A stretch of 64,000 nt of DNA, from NCBI GenBank assembly GCA_033856535.1, contig JAWVEV010000098.1, forward strand, positions 3,528 through 67,527, in the 5' to 3' direction. The notes below the pieces were generated by a model. It was not told the DNA's origin. It did no database searches and saw only the letters and a program-made list of their open reading frames with translations. Shown here in pieces: positions 7,083 to 14,130 of the stretch. Positions within the stretch are counted from its first letter, which is position 1. Each line of letters starts with the position of its first letter. The stretch is from JAWVEV01 sp033856535 (GTDB lineage: Bacteria > Actinomycetota > Thermoleophilia > Miltoncostaeales > Miltoncostaeaceae). The translations under genes were made by a program, and so were the position numbers.

Positions 7083-8621
7083 GCCGTCGATCTGGCCCGG
7101 GAAGAAGCCGTGGCGGGCCAGCGGCTCCACGATCTCGTGCTCCTCGTAGGACAGGTGCGACAGCAGCGCGTCGGTGAGCAGGTCGATCGCCGCCTGGATG
7201 CGGCCGAAGTCCCCCGGGTGGCCGATGTGGTGCACCAGCGCCGCGTCGACCCCCTGGATCGCGTCGTGGATGACGTGGTGCTCGTCCACCAGCCGGTCGA
7301 TCACGGGCTGCAGGTCGGGCTCGCTGCGCGCCAGGTGCGGCAGCACCGCCTCGTCCTCGATCCCGTGGTGCTGCGCCACGACGCCGCAGTAGCGCGAGCA
7401 GAACGCGCCGAGCGTCCAGTCGTTCTGGCGAAGCGCCATCTCGTTCAGGACCCCGCGCGCCTCGCCGGCCGTGACCGCCCCGTCGCGCACCTGCTCCAGC
7501 ACCCCGCGCAGCTCGGCCAGCTCGCGCCGCAGGGTGTCGTGGACGTCGATCAGGTGCTGCCCCACCAGCCGCCCGCGGCGCGTGTACTCCACCTCGGGCC
7601 GGGAGGGCTCCCGGTGCGGCCGGGCCGACTCGTCCCACGGCGCCTCCGCGCTCAGCCGCGCGCCGTCGTCCGCGGTCGGGCTCACGCCCAGGCGCTCGTA
7701 CTCGGTGCCGCCCTCGGCCGGTGCCTCGAGCTCCGGCTCCGCCACGGCGGCCCGCGATCCGCCCCCTCCCCCGCCGCCCGCCCGGCCGGTCGCCACCAGC
7801 TCGCGCACGGCCGGGGCGACCTCGCCGGCGAAGCGGCGGATCGCGGCCTCGTCGTCGGCCCAGAGGATGTACGTCCCGACCCCGTCCTCCAGCGACATCC
7901 GCGCCAGGTCCTCGATGCTCACGTCGGGGCCCACGTTCAGAAGGCGCCGAATGGCGCTGGGCTGACGGCCGGCCCCGACCGCGGCCTTGTCGATCCTCGC
8001 GTTGCCCGCGGCCAGGCCGCCCGGCTCCAGGTAGGAGAGGCTCGGCAGCCAGCCGTCGGCCTTCCTGCCCACCAGGTCCAGCATCCGCGGCTTCAGCGCG
8101 CCCAGCCAGATCGCCACGTCGTGGACCAGGAGCGGACCGGGCTTCGCGCCCTCAAGGCGGTAGTGCTCGCCGTCGAAGCGGGCGCCGCGCCCGCCGGCGT
8201 CCCAGAGCGCCCGGATCACGTCGATCCCCTCCTCGAGGGCGTCCACCGCCTGCCCGGGGGTGCGGCGGGGGCCGCCCAGGGCCGCGATCGCGTCCCAGAA
8301 GGCGCCGGCGCCCAGACCCAGCTCGGCGCGCCCGCCGCTGAGGACGTCCAGGCTCGCGACCGCCCGCGCGAGCATCGCCGGCGTGCGCAGCGGCAGGTTG
8401 AGCACGTTCCCGCTCAGCCGCACCCGCTCGGTGCGCGCCGCGACGAAGGACAGCAGCGTCCAGGTGTCCAGGAATCGCGGCTGGTAGGGATGGTCCTGGA
8501 AGGTGACGAGGTCGAGCCCCGCCTCCTCGGCCAGAACGGAGAGGGCGACGACGCGGTCCGCGCCGTCCGCCGCCGGCGTCAGGAAGACGCCGAACTCGAG
8601 GTCGTGCCGATAGTCGGGCAT
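7059..8621 (-). CDS. LLM-class (F420-type) oxidoreductase fused to hemerythrin domain
   Basis: 520 residues in two domains. Residues 1-285 are a luciferase-like monooxygenase TIM barrel: FGVFLTPAADG start, TFQDHPYQPRFLDTW, GNVLNLPLRTPAMLARA, ELGLGAGAFW and KADGWLPSLSYL. This subgroup in actinobacteria usually binds F420. A poly-Gly linker near 290 leads to a ~75-residue disordered stretch. Residues about 360-510 are a hemerythrin-like four-helix bundle with HDTL, HHGIEDEAVLPHL, EHHVIHDA and HLSYEEHEIVEPL, supplying a full diiron ligand set. The ATG at 8621 lies 6 nt after TAGGAT, suggesting leaderless transcription. The substrate is unknown. Confidence 0.92.
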   Translation of the reverse strand: MPDYRHDLEFGVFLTPAADGADRVVALSVLAEEAGLDLVTFQDHPYQPRFLDTWTLLSFVAARTERVRLSGNVLNLPLRTPAMLARAVASLDVLSGGRAELGLGAGAFWDAIAALGGPRRTPGQAVDALEEGIDVIRALWDAGGRGARFDGEHYRLEGAKPGPLLVHDVAIWLGALKPRMLDLVGRKADGWLPSLSYLEPGGLAAGNARIDKAAVGAGRQPSAIRRLLNVGPDVSIEDLARMSLEDGVGTYILWADDEAAIRRFAGEVAPAVRELVATGRAGGGGGGGSRAAVAEPELEAPAEGGTEYERLGVSPTADDGARLSAEAPWDESARPHREPSRPEVEYTRRGRLVGQHLIDVHDTLRRELAELRGVLEQVRDGAVTAGEARGVLNEMALRQNDWTLGAFCSRYCGVVAQHHGIEDEAVLPHLARSEPDLQPVIDRLVDEHHVIHDAIQGVDAALVHHIGHPGDFGRIQAAIDLLTDALLSHLSYEEHEIVEPLARHGFFPGQIDGSSRRRAA

Positions 8622-8627
8622 GCCCCG

Positions 8628-8654
8628 ATCCTACCAGACACTTGACGGCTCAAG
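8628..8654 (-). promoter_or_regulatory. Promoter region with inverted repeat for the LLM/hemerythrin gene
   Basis: On the minus strand TAGGAT (8633-8628) ends 6 nt before the ATG, the spacing expected for a leaderless -10 box. Just upstream is an inverted repeat CTTGA-N4-TCAAG (8641-8654) that overlaps the stop of the preceding Usp-like gene. The repeat is well placed for an operator, but its regulator is unknown. Confidence 0.4.
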
Positions 8655-9075
8655 TAATGGCGGGCTCGGCCGGCCGGATGAGCGCGACGGTCAGCCCGGC
8701 GCGCTCGACCAGCGCCTCCTGCTGGCGCTCCAAGCCGGTGTGCACCACCCCGCAGACGCGCTGAAGCACGAGGATGTCGAAGCGCTCCTCCTCGAGGAGG
8801 CGATCCACCCCGTCGGCGAACGACCGCGCCCGCACCAGCCGGGTGTCGAACGCGCGCACCGGCAGCCGCCGGCGCTCTCCCGCCTCGAGCACCGTGCCGG
8901 CATCGTCGACGGCGCGGTCCAGCGCCGCGTCGATCGGCTGGTCGAGCGGCACCACCAGCACCGCCGCGAGCACCACCTCGCCGTCGGCGCCGGCCAGCCC
9001 GGCCGCGTCGTCGAGGACCGCCGTGGCACACCGGCGATGGTCGGTCGCCACCAGCACCCGCCTCCCGTCGCTCAT
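8650..9075 (-). CDS. Universal stress protein-like (UspA fold) protein
   Basis: 141 residues. The N-terminus RRVLVATDHRRCATAVLDDAA and the central FDILVLQRVCG strand fit the Usp alpha/beta fold, but the ATP-binding G-x2-G-x9-G-S/T motif seen in many members is absent. It therefore probably does not bind ATP. The ATG at 9075 has a strong GGGGAGGGGAG Shine-Dalgarno region upstream. It lies directly upstream of the LLM/hemerythrin gene on the same strand (28 nt), so the pair may be co-expressed in redox or stress responses. Confidence 0.7.
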   Translation of the reverse strand: MSDGRRVLVATDHRRCATAVLDDAAGLAGADGEVVLAAVLVVPLDQPIDAALDRAVDDAGTVLEAGERRRLPVRAFDTRLVRARSFADGVDRLLEEERFDILVLQRVCGVVHTGLERQQEALVERAGLTVALIRPAEPAIT

Positions 9076-9456
9076 CTCGGTCGCTCCCCTCCCCCCTGTC
9101 GCGCCGCTCTGCGAGCGGCATCAGGTCGACCCCGTCCCACCGCTCCAGCACGACGTCCGGCGCCTGCGGCGGAAACTCCCCGATCCCGAGCCGCTCCGTA
9201 AATGGCATCGGCCGCGTGATCCCGCACTCGCGAAGAAGCGTGGAGCCGCCGCCCTGCCCCGCCAGCGGGTGGCGGCGGCCGGTACGAGCCGCCTGCACGC
9301 TGGCACGTACACCTTCAGCTTCCCGCGGGGTGTCAGGCGCCGAGAGGTTGTGGACCACCAGGTCGAAAGAGCTTGAGCCGGGGGCGGCATCGACCACGCC
9401 GCCGAGACCATATCGGCGTGCCGCGCCGGGTGCGCTTGTGCGCGCCGTCCGCTGTG
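9076..9456. other. Intergenic region between divergent Usp-like and imuB genes
   Basis: About 380 bp without a gene I can support. Open frames exist on both strands, but their codon use differs from the neighbours (GCT, GAA, GGT and CTT appear) and no family is recognised. It must hold the promoter of the Usp-like gene and, at its right edge, the SOS-controlled promoter of imuB. Confidence 0.5.
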
Positions 9457-9470
9457 CGAACATGTGTTCG
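9457..9470 (+). promoter_or_regulatory. LexA (SOS) box immediately before imuB
   Basis: CGAACATGTGTTCG closely matches the Gram-positive/actinobacterial LexA operator CGAAC-N4-GTTCG. It ends exactly one base before the ATG at 9471. The identical 14-mer occurs before dnaE2 at 17139-17152. Bound LexA would block both promoter escape and the translation start. Confidence 0.9.
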
Positions 9471-10655
9471 ATGGTCGTCGCCGTCCACGTCCCCCGCCTC
9501 CCGCTGCTCGTCGCCCTGCTCGCCGCCGGCCGGCCGATGGACCGCCCGGTGGCGCTCGGCCCGCCCCCCGGCGCGCCCCAGGTGGTGGGGCTCTGCACGC
9601 CGGCCGCCGAGGCCGAGGGCGTGGAGCCCGGTCTGCGGGTGGGCGAGGCGCTGGCCCGCTGCCCGAGCCTCGACCTGGTGACGCCCGATCCCGCGGCGGC
9701 GGCCGACGCGGCCGAGCGGGTGATCCTGCGCCTGGAGGCGATCGGCGCGCGGGTTGAGCCCGGCGAGCTCGGCGACGCCTGCTTCGAGGCCGACGGCCTG
9801 CGCCGGCTGCACGGGGGCCTTGAGGGCGTGCTGCGCAGGTCCCGCGCGGCGCTGCCGGTGGGCGCCGGCGGGCGCGTGGGCGCCGCGCCGTCGCGGTTCG
9901 CCGCGCTCCAGGCCGCCCGCGAGGCCGTCGCCGGCCGACCCCTGGTGATCGGCCCGGACGAGGTGGCGGGCTTCCTCGCGCCGCTGCCGGCCGCCCGGCT
10001 GCCGCTCGCCCCGGACCTGGTGCGGGCGCTCGCCGACCTCGGCCTGCGCACCGTGGGCCAGGTGGCGGCGCTGCCGCGGGCGGCGGCGCTCGAGCGCCTG
10101 GGCTCGGCGGGGCTGCACGCCTGGCTGCTGGCCCGCGGCGAGCCCGACCGGCCGCTGCGCCCGCGCACCCCGCCCCAGCCGCTCGAGGCCAGCATGACCT
10201 TCCCCGACGCGGTGGGCGCCCTGCCGGCGCTCGAGGCCGCCGGCCGCCTGCTCCTGGCCGAGCTCGCCGGGCGGGCCCGCGCCCGGGGGCGGGCGCTGCG
10301 CGGGCTGTCCCTGCGCGCCCGGCTGGCCGACGGCGGCTCCTGGACGCGCGAGGTGGCGCTCCGCGAGGCCACCGGCGACCCCGAGCGGCTGGCGATCGCC
10401 GCCCTCCCCCGGCTGGCCGACGTGACCGGCCCGGTGGCGACCCTGACCGTCGCCGGCGACGCCGGCGCGCCGCTCGGCGGCCGTCAGCTCACCGCGATCC
10501 CGAGCGGTGCCGAGGAGCGCCGGCGACGGGCCGGCGAGGCGGTGCGGCAGGTGCGGGCCGCGGCGGGCGCCGAGGCGCTGCTGCGGGCCGTCGAGCTCGA
10601 GCCCTGGTCCCGGCTGCCGGAGCGCCGATGGGCGCTGGTTCCCTACGACGCGTAG
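9471..10655 (+). CDS. imuB: ImuB-like inactive Y-family DNA polymerase
   Basis: 394 residues. Fold and order follow Y-family polymerases (palm, LAPLPAARLPL thumb HhH segment, TVGQVAALPRAAALERLG, then little finger), but the catalytic carboxylates are missing. The DxD-type N-terminus reads HVPRLPLL and the SxDE motif reads GELGDACFE. This is the hallmark of ImuB, the adaptor that ties DnaE2 to the beta clamp in SOS mutagenesis. In-frame ATGs at 9462 and 9471 are both inside or next to the LexA box; 9471 gives the family-like start VVAVHVPRLPLL. imuA' is not adjacent. Confidence 0.88.
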   Translation: MVVAVHVPRLPLLVALLAAGRPMDRPVALGPPPGAPQVVGLCTPAAEAEGVEPGLRVGEALARCPSLDLVTPDPAAAADAAERVILRLEAIGARVEPGELGDACFEADGLRRLHGGLEGVLRRSRAALPVGAGGRVGAAPSRFAALQAAREAVAGRPLVIGPDEVAGFLAPLPAARLPLAPDLVRALADLGLRTVGQVAALPRAAALERLGSAGLHAWLLARGEPDRPLRPRTPPQPLEASMTFPDAVGALPALEAAGRLLLAELAGRARARGRALRGLSLRARLADGGSWTREVALREATGDPERLAIAALPRLADVTGPVATLTVAGDAGAPLGGRQLTAIPSGAEERRRRAGEAVRQVRAAAGAEALLRAVELEPWSRLPERRWALVPYDA

Positions 10656-10888
10656 GCGAGGCCCGGCCGGCCGACGTGGTGGTCGCGCCGGACGGGACCC
10701 CGCACGCGCTGATGGTGGACGGCCGCCGGCGCGGCGTGGTCGCCGTGCGTGAGGACTGGCTGGTGCAGGACCGCTGGTGGACCGACCAGCCGGTGGACCG
10801 CCACTACTTCGAGCTGGTCGTGGAGCCCGGGCGCGTGGCGCTCGTCTACCGCGACCTGAGAGAGAACCGGTGGCTCAGCCATGGCTGA
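10628..10888 (+). CDS. DUF6504 family protein, ImuB-associated
   Basis: 86 residues, beginning inside the last codons of imuB in another frame and so translationally coupled. The core PHALMVDGRRRGVVAVREDWLVQDRWWTDQPVDRHYFELV matches the small DUF6504 proteins encoded beside Y-family polymerase/ImuB genes in actinobacteria. Strong beta-strand character and conserved tryptophans suggest a compact beta fold. Its role is unknown. Position and SOS control imply a function in the mutasome. The last codons lie in the terminator palindrome. Confidence 0.75.
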   Translation: MGAGSLRRVGEARPADVVVAPDGTPHALMVDGRRRGVVAVREDWLVQDRWWTDQPVDRHYFELVVEPGRVALVYRDLRENRWLSHG

Positions 10889-10897
10889 GCCACCGGT
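10866..10897. terminator. Perfect 32-bp palindrome, likely bidirectional terminator
   Basis: The two 16-nt halves, starting ACCGGTGGCTCAGCCA, are exact reverse complements. The palindrome spans the end of the DUF6504 gene, including its TGA, and lies 10 nt from the end of convergent tatA. There is no T-run on either side, as is common for GC-rich actinobacterial terminators. An imperfect loop would form from the central bases. Confidence 0.7.
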
Positions 10898-10907
10898 GCA
10901 GCCTTCG

Positions 10908-11219
10908 TCAGGCGGTCGGGCGCCCGGCGGTGACGGCCTCGCGCTCTGGCCGCTCACCGGCGGCCTCCGCCTGCTCGTCGACGACCTGGGCGGCCGCGAT
11001 CTCGGGCGTGGGCGCCGGCGGCTCCTGCCGCTTGGCGACCTCCTCAGCGACGTCGGGCTCGAGGTCGCGGTCGTCACGGGAGTCCCCGCTGACCGAGTTC
11101 TTGAACTCGCGCATGCTGCGTCCCAAGTTGCGCCCCATCTCCGGCAGCCGCTTCGGGCCGAAGACGAGCAGCGCGATCACCAGGACGATGATGATCTGGA
11201 CGGGCGAGAAGTCGAACAT
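10908..11219 (-). CDS. tatA: Twin-arginine translocase subunit TatA
   Basis: 103 residues. A single N-terminal membrane helix (FSPVQIIIVLVIALLVFG), the hinge FGPKRLPEMGRNLGRSMREFK with its amphipathic helix, and an acidic disordered tail together define TatA. TatA multimers form the Tat pore with TatC, which exports folded proteins. No tatC is in the window. A second TatA-like gene lies at 13144-13389. The ferritin-like protein next to it carries a possible Tat-type signal. Confidence 0.92.
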   Translation of the reverse strand: MFDFSPVQIIIVLVIALLVFGPKRLPEMGRNLGRSMREFKNSVSGDSRDDRDLEPDVAEEVAKRQEPPAPTPEIAAAQVVDEQAEAAGERPEREAVTAGRPTA

Positions 11220-11390
11220 CTCCGCGCCTACCTCCTCTTCCGCCGTGCGGCGGAGCGGTCGGGGATCTCGGGGCTCCGGGATCCGGTCACAGGGTAGCGG
11301 GCCGAGCCTCGGGCTCCGAGGGAGCGTCGGTGCCCTGTCGCCCCTTCCTTACGACCCCGACCCTCCCTCGGATCACCGCGGTCCCCCGGC

Positions 11391-12086
11391 TCACCGGACC
11401 ACGAACCCCGTCGAGTCGATCACGGCGCGCGCCTGCTGCATCGTGGCCCGCTGCTGGAAGGCCTCCTCGGAGGGCAGCCGCCCGATGATCAGGCTCCGCG
11501 CGAACGCGCTGTGGCGCGCCTCGACGGCGAGGATCGACGAGGCGGCCAGGATGAAGGCGGTGCGCTTCAGCCGGTGGATCTGCCCGGTGTAGGCCGCGAC
11601 GCCGGTGTCCTCCAGGCGCACCGCGGTGTTCCGGAAGACCACCGGGTCGGTCACCGCGGAGCCGAAGTTGAAGGCCGGCTTCTTCACCGCCCGGGTGCCG
11701 AGCGCGTTGGTGAGGAAGTCGACGTGCTCGGCCTCGTGCTGGCCGGCGATGCTGGCGAACTGGCCGGTCCGCATGCCGAAGTTGCTCGCCTGGGCCTGCG
11801 CGTAGAACTCGGCCTCGAGGTACTCGAGCGACAGGGCGAAGTTCAGGATCGTGATGTCCTGGCGGTTCGAGCGCGTGTCCGCCGCGGCGCCGAGCGACGG
11901 CAGGCCCAGCAGGACCCCGCCGCCCATGACCGCGCCGCCGCCGAGGGCCAGCTTGCGCAGCATGCCCGCGCGGGTGTCCCCGGCCTCGGCCGCCTCCTCC
12001 AGGGCGCCGTCGGCCGCCACCCGGTGGGCCGCCTCGCGGAGGGCCCCGTCGCGATCGACCCGCGCCAGCTCGAGCTGCTCGGACAT
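11391..12086 (-). CDS. Ferritin-like domain protein with Tat-like signal segment
   Basis: 231 residues from the ATG at 12086, with AAAGGACGG upstream. After ~45 mostly acidic residues comes RKLALGGGAVMGGGVLLG, a hydrophobic segment resembling the RK-type Tat/membrane segment of this family, and then a four-helix ferritin-like domain. Helix motifs are ILNFALSLEYLEAEFYAQA, AGQHEAEHVDFL and EARHSAFARSL, with the Glu and His residues expected for metal binding. Members are common in actinobacteria and some are exported. It may be a metal or redox stress protein at the cell surface; this is inferred. Confidence 0.85.
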   Translation of the reverse strand: MSEQLELARVDRDGALREAAHRVAADGALEEAAEAGDTRAGMLRKLALGGGAVMGGGVLLGLPSLGAAADTRSNRQDITILNFALSLEYLEAEFYAQAQASNFGMRTGQFASIAGQHEAEHVDFLTNALGTRAVKKPAFNFGSAVTDPVVFRNTAVRLEDTGVAAYTGQIHRLKRTAFILAASSILAVEARHSAFARSLIIGRLPSEEAFQQRATMQQARAVIDSTGFVVR

Positions 12087-12166
12087 CCCGTGCCGTCCTT
12101 TCGGCGTGTGTCCCTGCTGCGCGCAGACTGGCACGCCGCCGGCCGCGTGACGACGGGAGCGGTCGG

Positions 12167-13036
12167 CTAGTCCCGCTGGCCGGCCTTGGCGAGCTGCTGC
12201 AGCGCCTCGTCCCCGCCGCCCTCGGTCCGGACGATGACCTCGCGGTGCGGGTACGGGATGCCGATCCCCGCCTCCTCCAGCGCGATCTTCATGCGCCGGC
12301 GGAACTCGCGCCCGACCTCCCACTGCTTGCCCGGCTGGGTCTGCAGGTACATCCGCAGGTGGACGCTCGAGTCGGCGTAGGCCTCGACGCCGAGGACCGT
12401 CGCCGGCGCGGTGATCGAGGTCCGGAAGCGGGTCTCCGCGCGCATGCGCTCGGCCACCTCGCCCGCGATGCGCGCGACGTCGTCCGGGTCCTCCTCGTAG
12501 GGCACCGGCAGGTCGATCAGGTAGCGCGAGAACTCCTTGGTGTGGTTGGTCGTGACGCGGATCTCGCCGTTCGGCACCACGTGGCGCGAGCCGTCCAGGC
12601 TGCGGACGATGGTGGTGCGCAGACCGAGCGTCTCGACCACGCCGGTGACGCCGGCCACCTCGATGGTGTCGCCGACGTCGAACTGGCGCTCCATGACCAT
12701 GAAGAAGCCTGAGAAGAAGTCCTTGACCAGGCTCTGGGCGCCGAAGCCGATGGCGATGCCGCCGATCCCGGCCGCGGCGATCAGCGGGCCGATCGCGACG
12801 CCGGCGGTGCCGAGAGCCATGATGATCGCGATCGCCCAGATCACGATCACCGCGACCGCGCGGAGCACGCCGCTGAGCGTGCGGGCGCGCTGCAGGCTCT
12901 GGTCGGGACGCTGGGCGTCGGCCATGGAGATCCGCCGCTCGAAGCGCCCGATCGCCCAGCGGGCCAGCCAGGCGATGAGGCCGCCGCCGATGAGGATGGC
13001 GGCGATGCGGATCAGTTGGTCGGCGGACTCGGGCAC
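12167..13036 (-). CDS. mscS: Mechanosensitive ion channel, MscS family
   Basis: 289 residues. Three N-terminal membrane segments are followed by the pore-helix glycine-rich stretch AAGIGGIAIGFGAQSLVKDFFSG, a clear MscS signature. The beta domain follows with FDVGDTIEVAGVTGVVETLGLRTT and VVPNGEI, then an alpha/beta C-terminal domain ending near IPYPHREV. It would open at high membrane tension to release osmolytes. It shares the strand with the ferritin-like gene, 80 nt apart. Confidence 0.93.
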   Translation of the reverse strand: MPESADQLIRIAAILIGGGLIAWLARWAIGRFERRISMADAQRPDQSLQRARTLSGVLRAVAVIVIWAIAIIMALGTAGVAIGPLIAAAGIGGIAIGFGAQSLVKDFFSGFFMVMERQFDVGDTIEVAGVTGVVETLGLRTTIVRSLDGSRHVVPNGEIRVTTNHTKEFSRYLIDLPVPYEEDPDDVARIAGEVAERMRAETRFRTSITAPATVLGVEAYADSSVHLRMYLQTQPGKQWEVGREFRRRMKIALEEAGIGIPYPHREVIVRTEGGGDEALQQLAKAGQRD

Positions 13037-13143
13037 GCGGGCACCTCCGTGGGTCGACCTCGGTCGGGGCGAAGCACGCCGGCGGGCCGGCCGGCGAAGC
13101 GCGGGACCTTAGCCGACTACCCCGGCACGACCCAACGGAGGCG

Positions 13144-13389
13144 TCAGGCGGGACCCTCCGGCTCCCGCGGCACGTCCGGTCGCGGCGGCGGCTCCGGGCC
13201 GGTCCACTCCCCCACCGGCTCGCCTCTCACGAAGTCCGAATCCCGCTCCTCATGCGCGGTCAGGCCCTCGCGGAACTGCCGCAGCCCGCGGCCCAGATCG
13301 CGCCCCAGCTGGGGCAATCGGCGGGGGCCGAGGACGATCAACGCGATCGCGAGGACCAGGAACAGCTGAATGGGCGAGACGTCGATCAC
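13144..13389 (-). CDS. Second TatA-like (TatA/TatB family) protein
   Basis: 81 residues from GTG 13389, with GGAGG 5 nt upstream. A membrane helix (VSPIQLFLVLAIALIVLG), the hinge LGPRRLPQLGRDLGRGLRQFREGL and a charged tail parallel the TatA at 10908. The two are paralogues 2 kb apart. This one could act as TatA or as TatB, since short actinobacterial TatB proteins look alike. An upstream in-frame extension to 13506 lacks the Shine-Dalgarno and was not used. Confidence 0.85.
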   Translation of the reverse strand: MIDVSPIQLFLVLAIALIVLGPRRLPQLGRDLGRGLRQFREGLTAHEERDSDFVRGEPVGEWTGPEPPPRPDVPREPEGPA

Positions 13390-13487
13390 GGGAGCCTCCG
13401 ACGCCCGATCGTAGCCCCGACGGCCGCGCCGGGCGATGGACATGGCGCTACCCTCGACGGTGGATGACGGCCCATGGAGGGGATGAC

Positions 13488-14084
13488 GTGCAGGGCAGCG
13501 GCGCACGGCCCGAGCTGATCGTGCTCGTGGACGAGCGCGGCACCCCGATCGGCAGCGCGGACAAGACGTCGAGCCACCACGCCGACACCCCGCTCCACCT
13601 GGCCTTCTCCTGCTACGTCTTCGACGGCCGGGGGCGCTTCCTGGCGACCCGGCGCGCCGCCGGCAAGCACGTGTGGCCCGGGGTGTGGACGAACTCGGTG
13701 TGCGGGCACCCGGCCCCCGGCGAGTCGATGGTCGCGGCGATCCAGCGCCGGCTCGAGCAGGAGCTCGGCATGGCCGCCCGCGGCTTCGAGGTGGCCCTCC
13801 CCACCTACCGCTACACCTCGCCGCCGTTCAACGGCGTGGTGGAGAACGAGTTCTGCCCGGTTTTCCTGGCCCGCGCGGCGAGCGAGCCCCGCCCGGACCC
13901 CCGCGAGGTCGACGAGGTCGAGTGGCTGGCCTGGGACGACTTCGTGAGCGCGGCCCGGGCGGACACCGGCGACCGGTTCAGCTGGTGGTGCAAGGACCAG
14001 CTCCGCCTCCTCCTGCAGAGCCGGCTGGTGGAGCGCTTCGCGGCGCCCGAGCAGAGCGGCGACGAGGTACCGACCGAGCGGTAA
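13488..14084 (+). CDS. idi: Isopentenyl-diphosphate delta-isomerase, type I
   Basis: 198 residues. It interconverts isopentenyl and dimethylallyl diphosphate for isoprenoid synthesis. Family marks are HLAFSCYVFDGRGRFLATRRA, the active-site Cys in TNSVCGHP, the Nudix-like MVAAIQRRLEQELG and the catalytic Glu region GVVENEFCPV. C-terminal FSWWCKDQL is also typical. GTG 13488 is preferred over ATG 13464 because GGAGGGG lies about 6 nt upstream of it. The gene stands alone between a divergent tatA-like gene and a downstream exporter. Confidence 0.93.
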   Translation: MQGSGARPELIVLVDERGTPIGSADKTSSHHADTPLHLAFSCYVFDGRGRFLATRRAAGKHVWPGVWTNSVCGHPAPGESMVAAIQRRLEQELGMAARGFEVALPTYRYTSPPFNGVVENEFCPVFLARAASEPRPDPREVDEVEWLAWDDFVSAARADTGDRFSWWCKDQLRLLLQSRLVERFAAPEQSGDEVPTER

Positions 14085-14130
14085 GGGCCTTCCGGGCGGC
14101 CCTCGGGGGCCCGCGGGTATCGTCGATGGA

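Noticed and set aside
9121..9411. Minus-strand 96-codon frame in the Usp-imuB gap
   Set aside because: Composition is Arg/Ser/Trp-rich, codon use is atypical, there is no Shine-Dalgarno, and no family is recognised.
11855..11885. GGCGGTTCGAGC resembling a tRNA T-loop
   Set aside because: It lies inside the ferritin-like coding region, and no acceptor, D or anticodon stem can be drawn around it. No tRNA was found in the window.
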